Assembly: GCA_944588485.1 (NCBI GenBank) | Contig: OX155904.1 | Span: 20,266,884-20,330,883, forward strand | Origin: Phosphuga atrata | Lineage: Eukaryota > Arthropoda > Insecta > Coleoptera > Silphidae | Reading direction: 5' to 3' | Length of the DNA stretch: 64,000 nt | In this document: piece after piece, positions 1 through 13,000 of the stretch | Layout: every line of letters begins with the position of its first letter | Numbering within the stretch: the stretch's first letter is position 1 | Program-made: the position numbers and the translations under genes | Notes under the pieces: model-generated | Told to the model about the DNA's origin: nothing | What the model saw: the letters and a program-made list of their open reading frames with translations, nothing else | Database searches by the model: none

Positions 1-540
1 TGTATGAAATGGTTATATTATAACACTAAAAGATAGATAATTCCATTATCACGACAATAGTTAACAGCTTTAGCAAAAATATGTGATTCGTGGTTGTCAC
101 AAATATTACAAATAATTTTAGTGCACAGGTGTCACCCACCCGCTCCTGTTTGCCAAACCAAGACTGCCTTGGGGAGCCCAATTAAAAAATGGGTCTTTGA
201 ACTGGACACGAGGAAAAACATAAACAGGAGGAAGAGCACCACATGTTGCTGTTGCTATTCCACAAACAGTTACGAGTTCTCCGCGTTCAGCTGACACAAT
301 TTGTCCTTCTTGCCTCTGTGTCTTTTCAGCTCAAAATTATCAAAAAATTCAGCCACTGTACGACCGCAGTGGCAAAATCGCAGTTAAATGCAAAACTTCT
401 TGTGGCGCTTGTGTTTTTAGGCCTCCTTAGGTTGAGTTCCTGATTTCTCTTTCTAAATCCTGCTGCCCAATCTTTCCCGGCGCGTTTATTTTCTGATCAT
501 CATTTTCTGATGGCAACAAGAGAATATAAAATTTTAACAT
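1..540 (-). mobile_element. pogo/Tigger-like transposase fragment (DDE domain)
   Basis: Reading the minus strand gives, in order but with frame breaks, a HTH-type segment beginning AGKDWAAGFRKRN, then GELVTVCGIATATCGALPP, PRVQFKDPFFNWAPQGSLGL and CDNHESHIFAKAVNY. These are the familiar blocks of the pogo/Tigger (CENP-B-like) transposase: the end of the DNA-binding region, the DDE beta-strand region and the DNxESH catalytic motif. Sequence between the GSLGLANRSGW block and the DNHESH block is missing, so the gene carries an internal deletion as well as stops. It runs off the left edge of the window. It is a dead copy. A separate, smaller Tigger remnant lies at 2022-2980. Confidence 0.72.
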
Positions 541-1044
541 ATTTTATATCATTTAAGAACAAATTTATATTGTGCAAATTTTATCGGGGCACTTTGATAT
601 GAGTACGGAGCGCAATGGTATGTATCATTGTGCCCCGTACTTTGTTGTATCTAAGTGCCCCAAACATTTTTTTTCAAAATGCAAATTATACTGATGAAAC
701 TAACTTATTTATTTAAAAAAATGCACTAAATCCTTAATACTTGATGCCCTAACTTACCCTTGGTATATATAGATCTTAACAAGATGGCAAAGAAGATCTT
801 GGAAACAGCTTTACATTTACAGTATTTTTTTAGTTGGCCACACTCGAAACATGTTACGACTTGTAAAATGCCATCGACTGATTGGCTGTCTGCGCGATCA
901 CAATGGATGCGTTCAAACATTTATAGGACCGTTTTAGAGATGTCGTCACTTGAAAACATTCAATACATTATTAAATAATGCTTGTGTATCTAGGTGCATT
1001 GTATCATTGTACCCCACCTCCCCCTACATAGAAATGAGAGCGAG
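541..1044. other. Intergenic, no gene seen
   Basis: AT-rich. Short sequences resembling GGGGCACAATGATAC occur in both orientations near 585-660 and 985-1015 (gtatcattgtgccccg and gtatcattgtaccccacc), which suggests the ends of an old transposon. I could not define termini. The open frames here have no recognisable protein. Confidence 0.4.
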
Positions 1045-2021
1045 AATAGTATATTGTGCAACTAGTACGGCAAGTTGTCAATTGTCCACTAGAGCGAAAT
1101 TGAGAGCGAAATCGAGAGCTCATTTCGTTCGAGAGGGCAATTGATAATACCGCACGAGTTGCAGATAATAGTTTTTATTGCTCATGCGAGGGGACGTTTC
1201 TTACAAGTTTGGCATCTTACAAGTTTTTTCTAGATGGAAGCCGTCATCCAAAAAAAAAAGAATTTGATTTTCCAATTATATCTCCGATGGTGTGGATTCG
1301 TCATAAGAACTCTCATAAGTCTCCGGTATCAGCATAGAATGTACACTCATTCTAAAACTTATTATTTAATTCAATTATTTAATTTCAATTTCTCAATGAA
1401 AAAAAATTCACTTCACGTCACTTTTTTAATTGATTGATTTGGATTGTGTTGTTTTTAATTAATCATGCGCTAAAAGTACTTCTTGACGCACGTTTTCTAA
1501 TACGAGAAATGCCACTTCTCGTTGTATTTCCACATAACATGAGTAACGCACGCAAATATTCAATATTGCTAGGTTGCATTAAAAAAAAACAAATAAACAA
1601 ATAAAATAAACACAATCAAGACCTCAATATTCAAAAAGTGACGTGAAAGTGTAGGATATTTTTCATTACAAAAAAATTAAAGGAAACGTTTTAAAATGAG
1701 TGTAAAAAACCTTTCCATATATACCGGAGGCTGAAGATAGGTGATATCGGAGGCTGAAGAGAGTTCTTATGACGAATTCACACTATCGGAGACAATTGAA
1801 AAAGCGAATTCTTCATTTTTGATTCCATTTTTTTTTTGAATGTCCACTGGATTTCAAACTTGTAAAGATACACAACCTCGCATGAGTAATAAAAATATTG
1901 TTTGTAACACGGACGGTTTGTAGTGTCAATTGTCTCGAGCGAATGTGCGCACTCACTTCTTTCGTGCGCCCAATTTCGCTCTCGCATCAGATTGACAACT
2001 TACCGCCCTAGTTACAAAATA
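1045..2021. repeat. Family A foldback repeat, copy 1
   Basis: The left end reads ggcaagttgtcaattgtcc and the right end caacttaccgccctag, which are reverse complements of each other. Internally it carries the TTTTTATT(A/G)CTCATGCG block and its complement GCATGAGTAATAAAA (near 1173 and 1880). The same blocks recur at 7224-7725 and 17056-17460/19455-19585, so this is a dispersed repeat family. No coding capacity is visible; it is probably a non-autonomous DNA element. Its continuation beyond a pogo insertion appears at 2981-3110. Confidence 0.65.
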
Positions 2022-2980
2022 CAGTATAATCTTGGTAATTCGGCGGTTGGTTAGTCTGACACATTCAGTAATCCGGCGGTCTGGAGAAACACGTGTTTTT
2101 TATAGTCGCCACGCCGCACCGGATATATAAGTGAACATGCCCGCCCGTACTCTTCCCTTCCGCCACTCTTTCTCTATCTATTTATTCTGTTGGCCGCTCC
2201 ATTACATCCTGTTTTGTAATTGATTTGTCATTTATCGAGTGTATGTAGTTATTTAGTGTACAATGTCAACCAAACGGAAACACGTAACTTTGTTTGTATC
2301 AAAAACTGGAGATTCATATGTATATCATCAATATATAACATAATATATAACATCAATAACAATATATAACATCAATAATCTTGATAAAAGAGAACCCACG
2401 GCAAACCTCGCACGCACTTATGGCGTTAGAAGATCCACGATCTACGGCATCAAAGTCAACCGCGAGAAAATCCTCCAAATCGTCAGGACTGCGGAGTGGG
2501 ACTTGAAGGAAAGAAAGACAGTTAAAACAGGTTTTTGCCCTAAATGGAAAATGCTTTATTTACTTGGTTTATGCAAGAGCGTGCCCGGCATACGCCATTA
2601 TCTGGAGATATCCTCTGTGAAAAGGCAAAACAATTTTACGAAAAAATAACCAAAAAAGATGATTTTCGAGCTAGCGATGGCGCACAACTGGAATAAAGTC
2701 AAAAAGCGACACCATTCAGTGTTCTTGGGAAAAGGTCTGGCCATCACACCATGCTTTTAAATCTGAAAACCTAATTAACAATTCTGAGCAAGCTATTGTA
2801 TATAATAGCAAGCTATTATATATACAATTGTCTTAAATTTTTTTACAACAGCTTTCCAGCAAATGTGAAGTGTACATAAAATATGTAAAATTGTTATTTT
2901 TTCGTTTAACTCGGAATTTTCTGATAATCCGGCGGTTGTCTGGTCCCATATGTGTCGGATTATCATGATTAATTATACTG
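2022..2980 (+). mobile_element. Non-autonomous pogo/Tigger element with TA target duplication
   Basis: Begins CAGTATAATC and ends with the complementary ATTATACTG, flanked on both sides by TA, as expected for the Tc1/mariner/pogo group. Subterminal AATCCGGCGGT blocks are also inverted. From about 2263 it encodes MSTKRKHVTLFVSKTGD, then after a break REPTANLARTYGVRRSTIYG and ENALFTWFMQERARHTPLSG, the two helix-turn-helix parts of a Tigger/CENP-B-like DNA-binding domain. The DDE catalytic half is absent, so the copy cannot move on its own. It sits inside family A repeat copy 1: the sequence around the insertion matches the unbroken gttacaaaatatactatttt near 19570. Confidence 0.75.
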
Positions 2981-3115
2981 TATACTATTTTAGTTACCTA
3001 TTCGATTTTTATTGAAAATTTTAATAATTTAATTGACAAACAGCCATTTGTCGCACTAAAAAACGGGCGCAAAATAGTACTTATCTCGCATGAGTAATAA
3101 AAAAAAACGATACGT
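2981..3115. repeat. Right-hand continuation of family A copy 1
   Basis: Begins tactatttt directly after the pogo terminus and ends cgcatgagtaataaaa. The segment ttgacaaacag...cgcactaaaaaacgg matches 7640-7725 of family A copy 2, so the pogo element split a family A repeat. Confidence 0.6.
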
Positions 3116-3794
3116 AACGTAATAACGCCTATATCGAAGTTATAAAGTTTCCACACTATATATTTTATATTTACTATGTGATTTTCTTTTTGTTACGGTA
3201 AAATTCTACGAAACAAAAATTGATCCGGTCCATTCGGTTCTGTGCTAGACACGTAAAACTCGACCTTGATTAACGCTGCACCAGCCTCTCAATGGCACCA
3301 ACTATTTCGACCTATTTGTAACATACACGAGAAGGTGCAAACTATCGATTTCCATAAATGTTTCCATCAAGAGGAATTTTTTAAATCCCAATTTCCAAAA
3401 ATAGAAAATTTAAAAAGTTTTTAAAAGGCTATTAACAACAAAATAATTGTAAGAGCACAGAACAATATTAAATTTCAAATCCTCAAAATCAATTTTTTAA
3501 TTTTTTTTTATCAAACGAGACTATAAGTTATTCCATCTACATTAGCCTTAAATATTAGTCTTAATGCGTTTTGGAAACTGTGTTTTGTAAATGACAATTG
3601 GTTTAAAACTTACTTGAAATTCCAACCCATGTTTCTCCCTGCAATAATCTTTGATTCTTGGATAACATTTAGCCATTAACGTATTCCTCTCCATAGTTGT
3701 ATCTGATCAAATCCGCACAAATTATTTAAATCATTCCACTTTATCATTAAATTTACCTGTGAATGTAGAACTAGTAAAAATTCGGACAATTTTG
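3116..3794. other. Intergenic stretch upstream of TRRAP
   Basis: AT-rich DNA with no convincing open frame, RNA gene or clear repeat. It probably contains distal promoter sequence of the gene that starts at 4037, but I see no defined element. Confidence 0.35.
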
Positions 3795-4036
3795 GAGCTG
3801 ACCGGTGGTAGACTCTCCAACGACCCAGCGAAGATCGTGTCCACCGTCCGATCGTCCATGGTTTAGTTCTTTTTTCAGTAGCAGCAAGTCGGACACTGCT
3901 GAAACTCGGCGTCGTTACAGCAATTTAAGTTTTTGCACGCTCGATAGTTTCGCGTTTCACCCTAATTTTGCAACAACAAAAATAATCGATGGCAATACAA
4001 TTTTTTTTTTCTTGCAGATGATTTGTTGAAAGCAAG
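3795..4036 (+). promoter_or_regulatory. Probable promoter/5' UTR region of TRRAP
   Basis: The composition becomes less AT-rich just before the gene. A good splice acceptor (tttttttttcttgcag) ends at 4016, 20 bases before the first ATG, which suggests a noncoding first exon somewhere in 3795-3960 and an intron in the 5' UTR. The donor and transcription start cannot be fixed from the sequence. Confidence 0.35.
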
Positions 4037-7000
4037 ATGATGAAAACTATGCAGGCTTCGTCCTCAGGGATGGGGACAGTGGATCCATCCACTGCCCAAA
4101 TGAACAAATTCCGTAGTTACGTCAACATGCTGGTTGATCCAGCTTACAAAGAAGATATCAAACTCAAAGCAATCCAAGAAATCAGCGAAAACTTTGAGGT
4201 AAAAATATTACATTATTCGCTCCGATATTTCTTTTAACGTTTTTCATATTTCCTAGACGATTTTATCCTCGAATATGTATCCAAGCTTCTTGGATCATTC
4301 CATTAAAATATTCTTAGCCATTCTTCAGGAAGGCGAGCCACATTTTATCGCTGAATATAACATACAACAAGTAAGATTTCCATACACATTCTTCAACATT
4401 TCTAAAACTGTTTCCTTTTCAGGTGCGAAAATTAATATTAGAAATTCTACATAGATTGCCAACAAACGACTTATTAAAAACCTACGTGAAACCGATAGTG
4501 TCCTTAACTCTAAAGCTTCTTGAAATCGACAATGAGGAAAATGTCCTGGTCTGTCTTAAAATAATCATAGAGCTTCACAAGCAATATCGTCCTAATTACA
4601 ACGCCGAGGCAAGTCAAAACACGGATTTCTAAAATTGCAAACTTTACTTTTTTCGTTCTTTACAGATTCAACATTTCCTCCAATTTGTAAAATCGATTTA
4701 TTCCGATTTGCCCAGTCATATGAACAAGATATTTGAGCCGAGGGCTCCGATAAAAGTTAAAGATCTCAGCGAATTAAACATTGAGGAATTGTTAAAAGAG
4801 ACTTTTACAATAACAACAATACAAACGGAGAAAAGAAATAATGATCAAACATTAATTTCAGTAAGAAAACGCCCCCACAGCTTTTTATTTTGATTCTAGT
4901 AATTTTTTCTTATAGTACAATTTGATTCCAAAAGCTGTTTTATCCTTGAAAGTGATCCAAGAACTTCCAATAATTGTCGTTTTAATGTATCAATTATACA
5001 AATCAAGTGTTCATCAAGATGTTAGTGATTTTATTCCTCTGATCATGCATACCATAGTTCTTCATCCAACAGCTGAACAAAGGTACAACTCTTAAATTTC
5101 TGGCTAAATCGGAGATCCGTGCATGTAAGCCGCGGCAGAAATTAGAACTAACGTAAAAAGACAATGTTTTAACGATTTTAACCTAGGTTAGGTTAGATTA
5201 GGTTATACTGGAGCAGATAAAACGAGACCTCATATCGCGCGGTAGCTCGACCTCTCGATACATAATAAGAAAATATAATTCAAATAATTTACCTTGCGAC
5301 TTGCACGCCCTCCTTACATGCAAGGATCTCTGGTTTTGCCGTAAACGTAAAAAGACAATGTTTTAACGATTTTATCCTAGGTTAAGTTAGATTAGGTTAT
5401 ACTGGTGCAGATAAATCCAGACCACATATCGCGCGGTAGCGCGACCTCTCGATACAAATTAAGAAAAAATAATTCAAATAATTTACCTTGCGACTTGCAC
5501 GCCCTCCTTACATGCAAGGATCTCCGGCTTTGCCATTTCTGGCTAAACCGGAGGTCCGATCGTGTAAGCCGCGGCAGAAATTAGAACTAACGTAAAAAGA
5601 CAATGTTTTAACATTTTAACCTAGGTTAGGTAAAAGGTTAGATTAGGTTATACTGGAGCAGATAAATCCATACCACATATCGCGCGGTAGCGCGACCTCG
5701 CGATCCAAAATTGCAAGGATCTCCGGTTTTGTCAAATTTCTCAGTGTTTTTTTTAATTATTTTGTTTTAACAGACAAACTGAGAGTTTCAACAAAGAAAT
5801 CTTTGTGGATTTCATGGGGGCTCAAATTAAAACCCTTTCCTTTTTGGCCTACATCATCAAGATTTACCAAGAAGGAGTCTCCAATCATTCAGCAAAATTG
5901 GTAGAAGGAATCCTGGGACTTCTCACTTTATGTCCTATGGAGGTGGCACACCTTAGGAAGGAACTTTTAATAGCTTGCCGACACATTTTAGCCACAGAAT
6001 TAAGAAATAGTAAGTTACAAATTCAAACGTTATTTGCCGTTTGAGGTTTGTTTTGATGTAACCAAAGCAACTACTAAAATTGACATTGAACAACTTTGAT
6101 TTTGTTTAAACTTAATTCAAACAAAATATTTCGCGTTACCAAGACTACAATCATGTTTGTTGATTTCCTGCTTGTTTTACAATTGTTAATATTTTTTCTT
6201 CTGCAGAGTTTGTGCCACAAATGGAGAAGTTATTTGATGAGCAGGTCCTTTTGGGCCGCGGATGGACAACTCACGAGTCCTTGCGGCCTTTGGCTTACTC
6301 AACCCTTGCAGATTTAGTTCATCATGTTCGTCAACAGCTCAATCTTTCTGATATAGCCAGGGCTGTTCATCTCTTCAGCAAAATTGTACATGATGATAGT
6401 TTGTTAACAACGTAAGTTTTAAAAATCAATTTAAGAACAATATTAAAATTAACTTTGTAATTTAGGATTCAAACTATGTCTTGCAAGCTGCTGTTAAATC
6501 TTGTGGAATGTATTAGGAAGAAGGCAGAAGTTGAGAATAGTACAGAAGGAAGGGGATTGTTGATGAGGATGTTGGAAGTTTTTGTTCTTAAATTTAAGAC
6601 TATTGCTAAGATTCAATTGCCCAAAATGGCTGAAAGATGGTAAAAAGAAATCTAAATCAAACCGAAATTTGTTTATTCAAATTTATTTTGGTTTTAGTAA
6701 ATTGCAAGCTGCACCACCAACAACAGCAGCTGCTTCTATGAATGGATCTGATGTTAAAACTGATCCAGAAGCCAAACCTTTAGACAGTTTAGAAACTGTT
6801 TTAGCAACACAAAAAGAAGAGAAATCCAAATTTGGTTTCCCTCAACCAGCAAATTACAATGTTTCAGAATACCGTAGCTTAGTAAAGACTTTAGTTTGTG
6901 GAGTTAAAACTATTACTTGGGGATGTTCTGCTTGCAAAGTAAATTCAAAACCATCTAAAACGTATATTTTTTAATGATTCTCATTTATAGCCTGGAATTA

Positions 7001-10000
7001 ATCAACCACCAGTTGCTCCAAAACAGTTCCAACCCCATGAAACATTGGTTTTCATACGTTTAGTGAAGTGGGCCTTGAAGGCTTTAGATATTTATACCCT
7101 TACTGTAGGTCCTCCAATGAATGGTCCAGCCAGAATGAACCAACAAACTGTTAGAAATAAAGAAGAAAAAGAAGTATTAGAACATTTCAGCAGTGTGGTA
7201 AGTATTTAACTTAAATAATTTATTATACAACTAGGGCGGTAAGTTGTCAATTGCCCACGAGCGCGAAAATTTCGCTCGTGAGCAATTGACAATACCGCAC
7301 GAGCAGATAATATTTTTATTACTCATGCGAAGGGAAGTATCTTACAAGTTTGTAGTCTAGGGGCCATCCAAAAATGAAGAATTTGCTTTTTCAATTGTCT
7401 CCGGTGGTGTGGATTCATCATAAGTGTCCGCTATCACCATATAATTTACGCTCATTTTAAAACGTTTTCTTTGATTTTTATTTTGTAATGAAAACAATTT
7501 TCTGTCACTTTTACGTCACTTTTTTAATATTGAAGTTTTGATTGTGTTTATTTTATTTATTCAATTATTTTTTTTTAATATAACTTGCGATTTTGATTGA
7601 ATATTTGCGTGTGTTACCCAAGTTATGTGGTAATTATTGAATTGACAAACAGGTATTTCTCGCACTAAAAAACGGCCGCGAAGATAATACTTATCCCGCA
7701 TGAGTAATAAAAAATAATTAAGAACCTTTTTTGAAATCGCATTGTTTATAGTTTTCTATGATGCATCCACAAACTTTCCACGAAATTTTCTCAACGACAA
7801 TTGAATATGTTGTGGAGAGAGTCTACAAGAATGCGACACTTCAAATTGTGCCTAATACGCTGCTGGCTAATCCCACCACGAGTCCAATCTTTGCCACAGT
7901 TTTGGTGGAATATCTGTTGGAAAGAATGGAAGAAATGGGCTCAAACCAGGACAGGAGCAATCTATACTTGAAATTATTTAAACTTGTTTTTGGTAGTGTA
8001 AGTCTTTTCCCACAAGAAAATGAGAATATGCTAAGGCCTCACTTGCACCAAATAGTAAATAGGTAATTTATAACATTTACGAATTTAATCAGATCTTTAA
8101 TATATATGTAATTTAGATCTATGGAATTGGCAATGGTTGCTAAAGAGCCTTACAACTACTTTTTATTACTACGAGCTCTGTTTCGTTCCATTGGCGGTGG
8201 AAGCCACGACCTCCTTTACCAAGAGTTTTTACCACTTTTGCCAAACCTACTAGAAGGATTAAATCGCTTACAAAGTGGGTTACATAAGCAACATATGAAA
8301 GACCTGTTTGTTGAGCTTTGTCTAACAGTCCCTGTTCGACTTAGCTCACTCCTTCCTTATCTACCAATGTTAATGGATCCATTGGTATCTGCTCTTAACG
8401 GCTCGCACGTCCTAATTAGCCAAGTAATATTTCTTACAAAACATATTTCACTCTAAAATCTAATTACGTTTGTTTAGGGTTTAAGAACTTTGGAGCTTTG
8501 TGTTGACAACCTCCAGCATGATTTCTTATACGAACATATTCAACCTGTTCGTGCAGATTTAATGCAAGCTCTTTGGAGGACTTTGAGGAACAACGACCAG
8601 GTGGCGCAAGTGGCTTTCAAAGTTTTAGGAAAGTTTGGTGGAGGCAACAGAAAGATGATGATAGAGCCACAAAAACTAGAATATGTTTCCTCCGATTACG
8701 AACCTCCGGCGATTTTGGCCCAATTCCAAGAGCATACACAACCTGTCGAATTTCCAGTGGAGAAGGTTATAGAAACGGCGTTTAATGCCTTGAAACAAAG
8801 CACGACGGATTCGTTCTATAGGAGACAAGCCTGGGAAGTTATTTATTGTTACTTAACAGCTTCGTTGAATTTAAACGACGACAGGAGCAATTTGTTAAGT
8901 TTGTTCCTGCATTATAGTTTTCAAGATGGTGGAAATATACCTCATATAAAGGGTTCCTCTTATAAGAGTATTTATAAACAAGCTAGAGAAACGCATCAGA
9001 CGGCATTGATTGGTATGTTTGTTGCTGCTGCAATCAAAGAACTTAGACAACCAGTTTTGGATACTTTAGTTAACATAGTTAACCATTACACAATGGTGGC
9101 TGTGGCCCAACAAGCTGGTAACTTTGCAATGACTCCAAAACCAAATGAACAAGTTACTTTGGATCCTTTGGTGTTAGTAGATGCCTTAGCTGTTATAATG
9201 GGACACGAAGAAAAAGAGCTTATTAAACCTGGAAGTGTGGCATTAGTTATTATGCTTAATACAGCTACTACACTTTTGGGAAGTAAAGATTTGGCCTGTC
9301 GTCTTCCGTTAATAGAATATATGGCGGAAAAAATGTGCGCACTTTGTTACGAACGCGCCTGGTACGCCAAATTAGGTGGATGTCACGCAATCAAATTCAT
9401 GTTTGAAAGGTGTGCTTTGAAATGGGTCTACGAACATATGTTTACATTTCTTAAAGCCCTCCTTTTCGTCATGATGGATTTAACTGGAGAAGTGTCCAGT
9501 GGGGCTTTGGATATGGCCAAAAATAATCTCCAGAAAATGCTGATTGTTTTAGTAACACCTCCACCAGAAAATGCGGATAAACTTACAAGGGATGTACAAA
9601 GGAAGGCTCTATATAAAGTCACTCATGAATTAGTTAGGCAAGTTACTAGTTCACACACAATGGTTAGAGAACAGGTAAATGTTTTAATATCGCTGTTTGA
9701 AAAATAAATTGATTGCTGTTTTCGGTTTATAGTCTATGCAGTCTTTAAGATTATTGGCTGAAAAACAGAACAAGACTGTTACAGCTGTCATGGAACCATT
9801 CCGTGAAGTTTTGGCTGATATGGTACCTCCAAAGAAACATCTTCTAAAGCACCAACCAGCTATAGCACAAATGGGCTTAATGGATGGAAACATGTTTTGC
9901 ACCACTTTGTGCCCAAGGCTATTCACAATCGGTAAAAATAAAAAGCTCAACCCAAAAATCTTTATTAAACCTTGTAATTACAGATATGAGTATCAAGGAA

Positions 10001-13000
10001 CACGATCTCTTCATTCTGGAACTGATCTCGCTATGTAATACAGAGGACGCGAAATTAACAAACCTGTCCTGTTACAAAAACATAACAAATTTTACGCCTT
10101 TGCGGAAAAGCGCCCTCAGAGTCTTAGCAGCTTGTCATTACCTTGAAGCTGACGTCCGCGAAAACATCTTCCAAGTTCTTTATAAAACCTTGGAAAAACC
10201 AAACGCAGAACTGCAAGAAACTGCGTTTGAGTGCATGAAAAGTTTTATCGCAGGCTATCAAGTTGAAAAAGAACTTGTCCATCAAACTATGCGTCCTCTT
10301 CTAATGACGCTCCGCGATGTCAAAACGTTGACCTTAAACAGCGTCAAAATGCTCTCCTATCTTACACAGCTCTTCCCAAACGTTTTCAATGAAAAACTCT
10401 GTGAACAACTAATTGAAATCTTAATGCAAATGTTAGATAATTTAGTTGCAAACAATAAAAGTAAGTTAACAAGCAAAATAAACGAACGTTGCTAATCTTT
10501 ATTAAATTGTAGCCGTTTTAGATTCAACCGGGATCTCTAAAAAGGCCGAAGAAGAGCAGAAGATTGTTACAGTTATCAGTTTCTTCTACCAGACTCCTTC
10601 AGCTTCGTCGAAATTCATCAAGCAACTTTGCCAGTTGGTTTTGCAATCTGAACACGCAATGCTCATCGAGGCAAGTTCGCCTTTCAGAGAAGTGTTAATG
10701 AAATTCTTATTGAGATATCCACATGACACCCTGGAAATGTTCATGGATGACACCCATATTAAAGTAAATTTTTTGTATTAATTCTATAATGATATTAATA
10801 GATTAATTTTTAGGATAAACAATATAGCAGATATTTAGAATATTTGATTCAACATAAAGATGGAAAGCCTTTTAGAGATCATATCCAAGCTCACTCTGTT
10901 AAGCGTCTGATAAACTTGGCCATGTCTAATATGTTTCCATATTTAAACCAATCTGATGGTAATGAGAGACAATATCAGAGCATCAGAATTATTTATTTGT
11001 TGATAAGGAAAGACGAGCAATGGCTATCAACTCAACAAGAATTAGTGCAAACTTTAAGGATGATTTGGTGTAACGACGAATATCAAGTAAGAAACCAAAA
11101 TTTGAATAATTGTGTTTACAATAAAAATGTTTTTCTAGGCAAGGCATAAAGCTGTGGATACTTTGGAGTATACACATTGGCGTGAGCCTAAAATGTTGGT
11201 CAAAATTCTCTTGCACTATTTCTGCCATCATACCAACAGTATTGATTTACTTTTCCAACTTCTTAGAGCGCTGTGCGATCGTTTCATTCCAGAATTTCAA
11301 GTAAATTAATATTTTGTTTAAAATGAATTTGGATCTAATATAAAGATTTCTCTAGTTTTTGAAAGATTTCTTGGAGAACACGGTAGCTCAGGATTATACA
11401 GTTGAGTGGAAACGTTCAGCTTTCTTCCTCTTTGTGGAACAGTTTCCTAAGCATGATATGTCCCAAGAGTTGAAAGCTAAAGTTCTCCAGTTGGTGCTAA
11501 TCCCATGCTTTGCCGTCAGTTTTGAAAGAGGAGAAACAAACAAATTAATTGGAACACTACCAGCACCTTACACAGATAATCCAGAGAATATAGTTTCAGT
11601 TTTCATTAACAAGGTTAGTTTCGTTTATCATTGGTATTTTCTAATAGACCTTTTCATAGTTGAAATTTTTTTGTGCGCGTCAATTTCCACCATGTTATAC
11701 GTCAAAATTTCCCAAACTTTTTGACGTATAACTATGTTACCGTGAAAGACCGAAATTTGGGGAATGTCGACTTTCACCGGTGAATGTCAACATTCACATA
11801 GTCGCCTGGTGTATGTCCGAAATATTTGCTAAATACCCTTATTTCTGACTTACACCGGTGAATATCGACATTCACCATGCACTAATGGTGAATTTTGAAC
11901 ATGTCGTAGATTTATGTTTTCTTCTCCGTAATTCAGTCGCTATAAAACGTCACAAGGGTGACTTTTTCTCCGCTCCTACTGAGAGGAGTGACCAATAACC
12001 CATAGCACATTCTAAATGAGAAACGAAAATAATGGTAATAAAAAAATTACTTAATTATGTGATTCAAATCTTATTTATTGCAACATAAGACTGATAAAGC
12101 TGATTGGCGACTCTCTGTCGGCATCTCCATTTTGGCCCTCCGCCAGAACGTATCTGTGATTGTCGACATACACCGGGTCCGAATGTACAACAAACATGAA
12201 ATATTCAATCTTTCACCGACGTATTTGATATGTTCACCGGTGAAAGTCGATATTCTCCAAATTCGGTCATTCACGGTAACAACTATATATGAGCCCGAAA
12301 CTTTCATATTGCCGCCTTATAAACTTGGCGGATGCGCATGCGCTTAACTAACCGTAAGAAGGTCTTTTAATGTTAATTCTCTTTATTCTTGTTATAGTTG
12401 ATTGATCCAGATAATCCGTTTCCATTCGCTGATTGTGTCAGGATTTCTCTTCTGCAATTCTCATGTTTGTTAGTTGAGCAAGCAAGTCCGCATATTCACG
12501 ACCATGATGCTCACAACAAGGCTCAAGGCTATAAGCTCCGCCGACTTATGACATTCGCCTGGCCTTGTTTATTGGGAAAAAATTGCGTGGATGCAGCGAC
12601 GCGTTATCACGGCCATCTCCTCCTCTCACACATCATCGACAAATTCGCAATCCACAGAAAAATCGTCTTACAAGTGTTTCACAGCCTTTTGAAAGCTCAT
12701 GGGATGGAAGCTAGGAACGTTGTTAGACAAGCTTTAGAAATCTTGACTCCTTCAATGCCTTTAAGAATGGAAGAAGGTAATAAAATGCTAACGCATTGGA
12801 CCAAGAAGATTATTGTAGATGAAGGACATTCCGTTCAACAACTCTTCCATATCTTGCAATTGGTAGTCAAGCATTATAAGGTTTATTACCCAGTTAGGCA
12901 TAATCTTGTACAATACATGGTTAATAGTATTCAGCGCTTGGGATTTAATCCTACAGTTTCGTTTGAACATCGTAAATTAGCTGTAGAACTTTGTGAAGTT

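Noticed and set aside
3805..4029. A 74-codon plus-strand frame just before TRRAP
   Set aside because: It runs through the probable 5' UTR and its intron; no family match and it ends before the TRRAP ATG.
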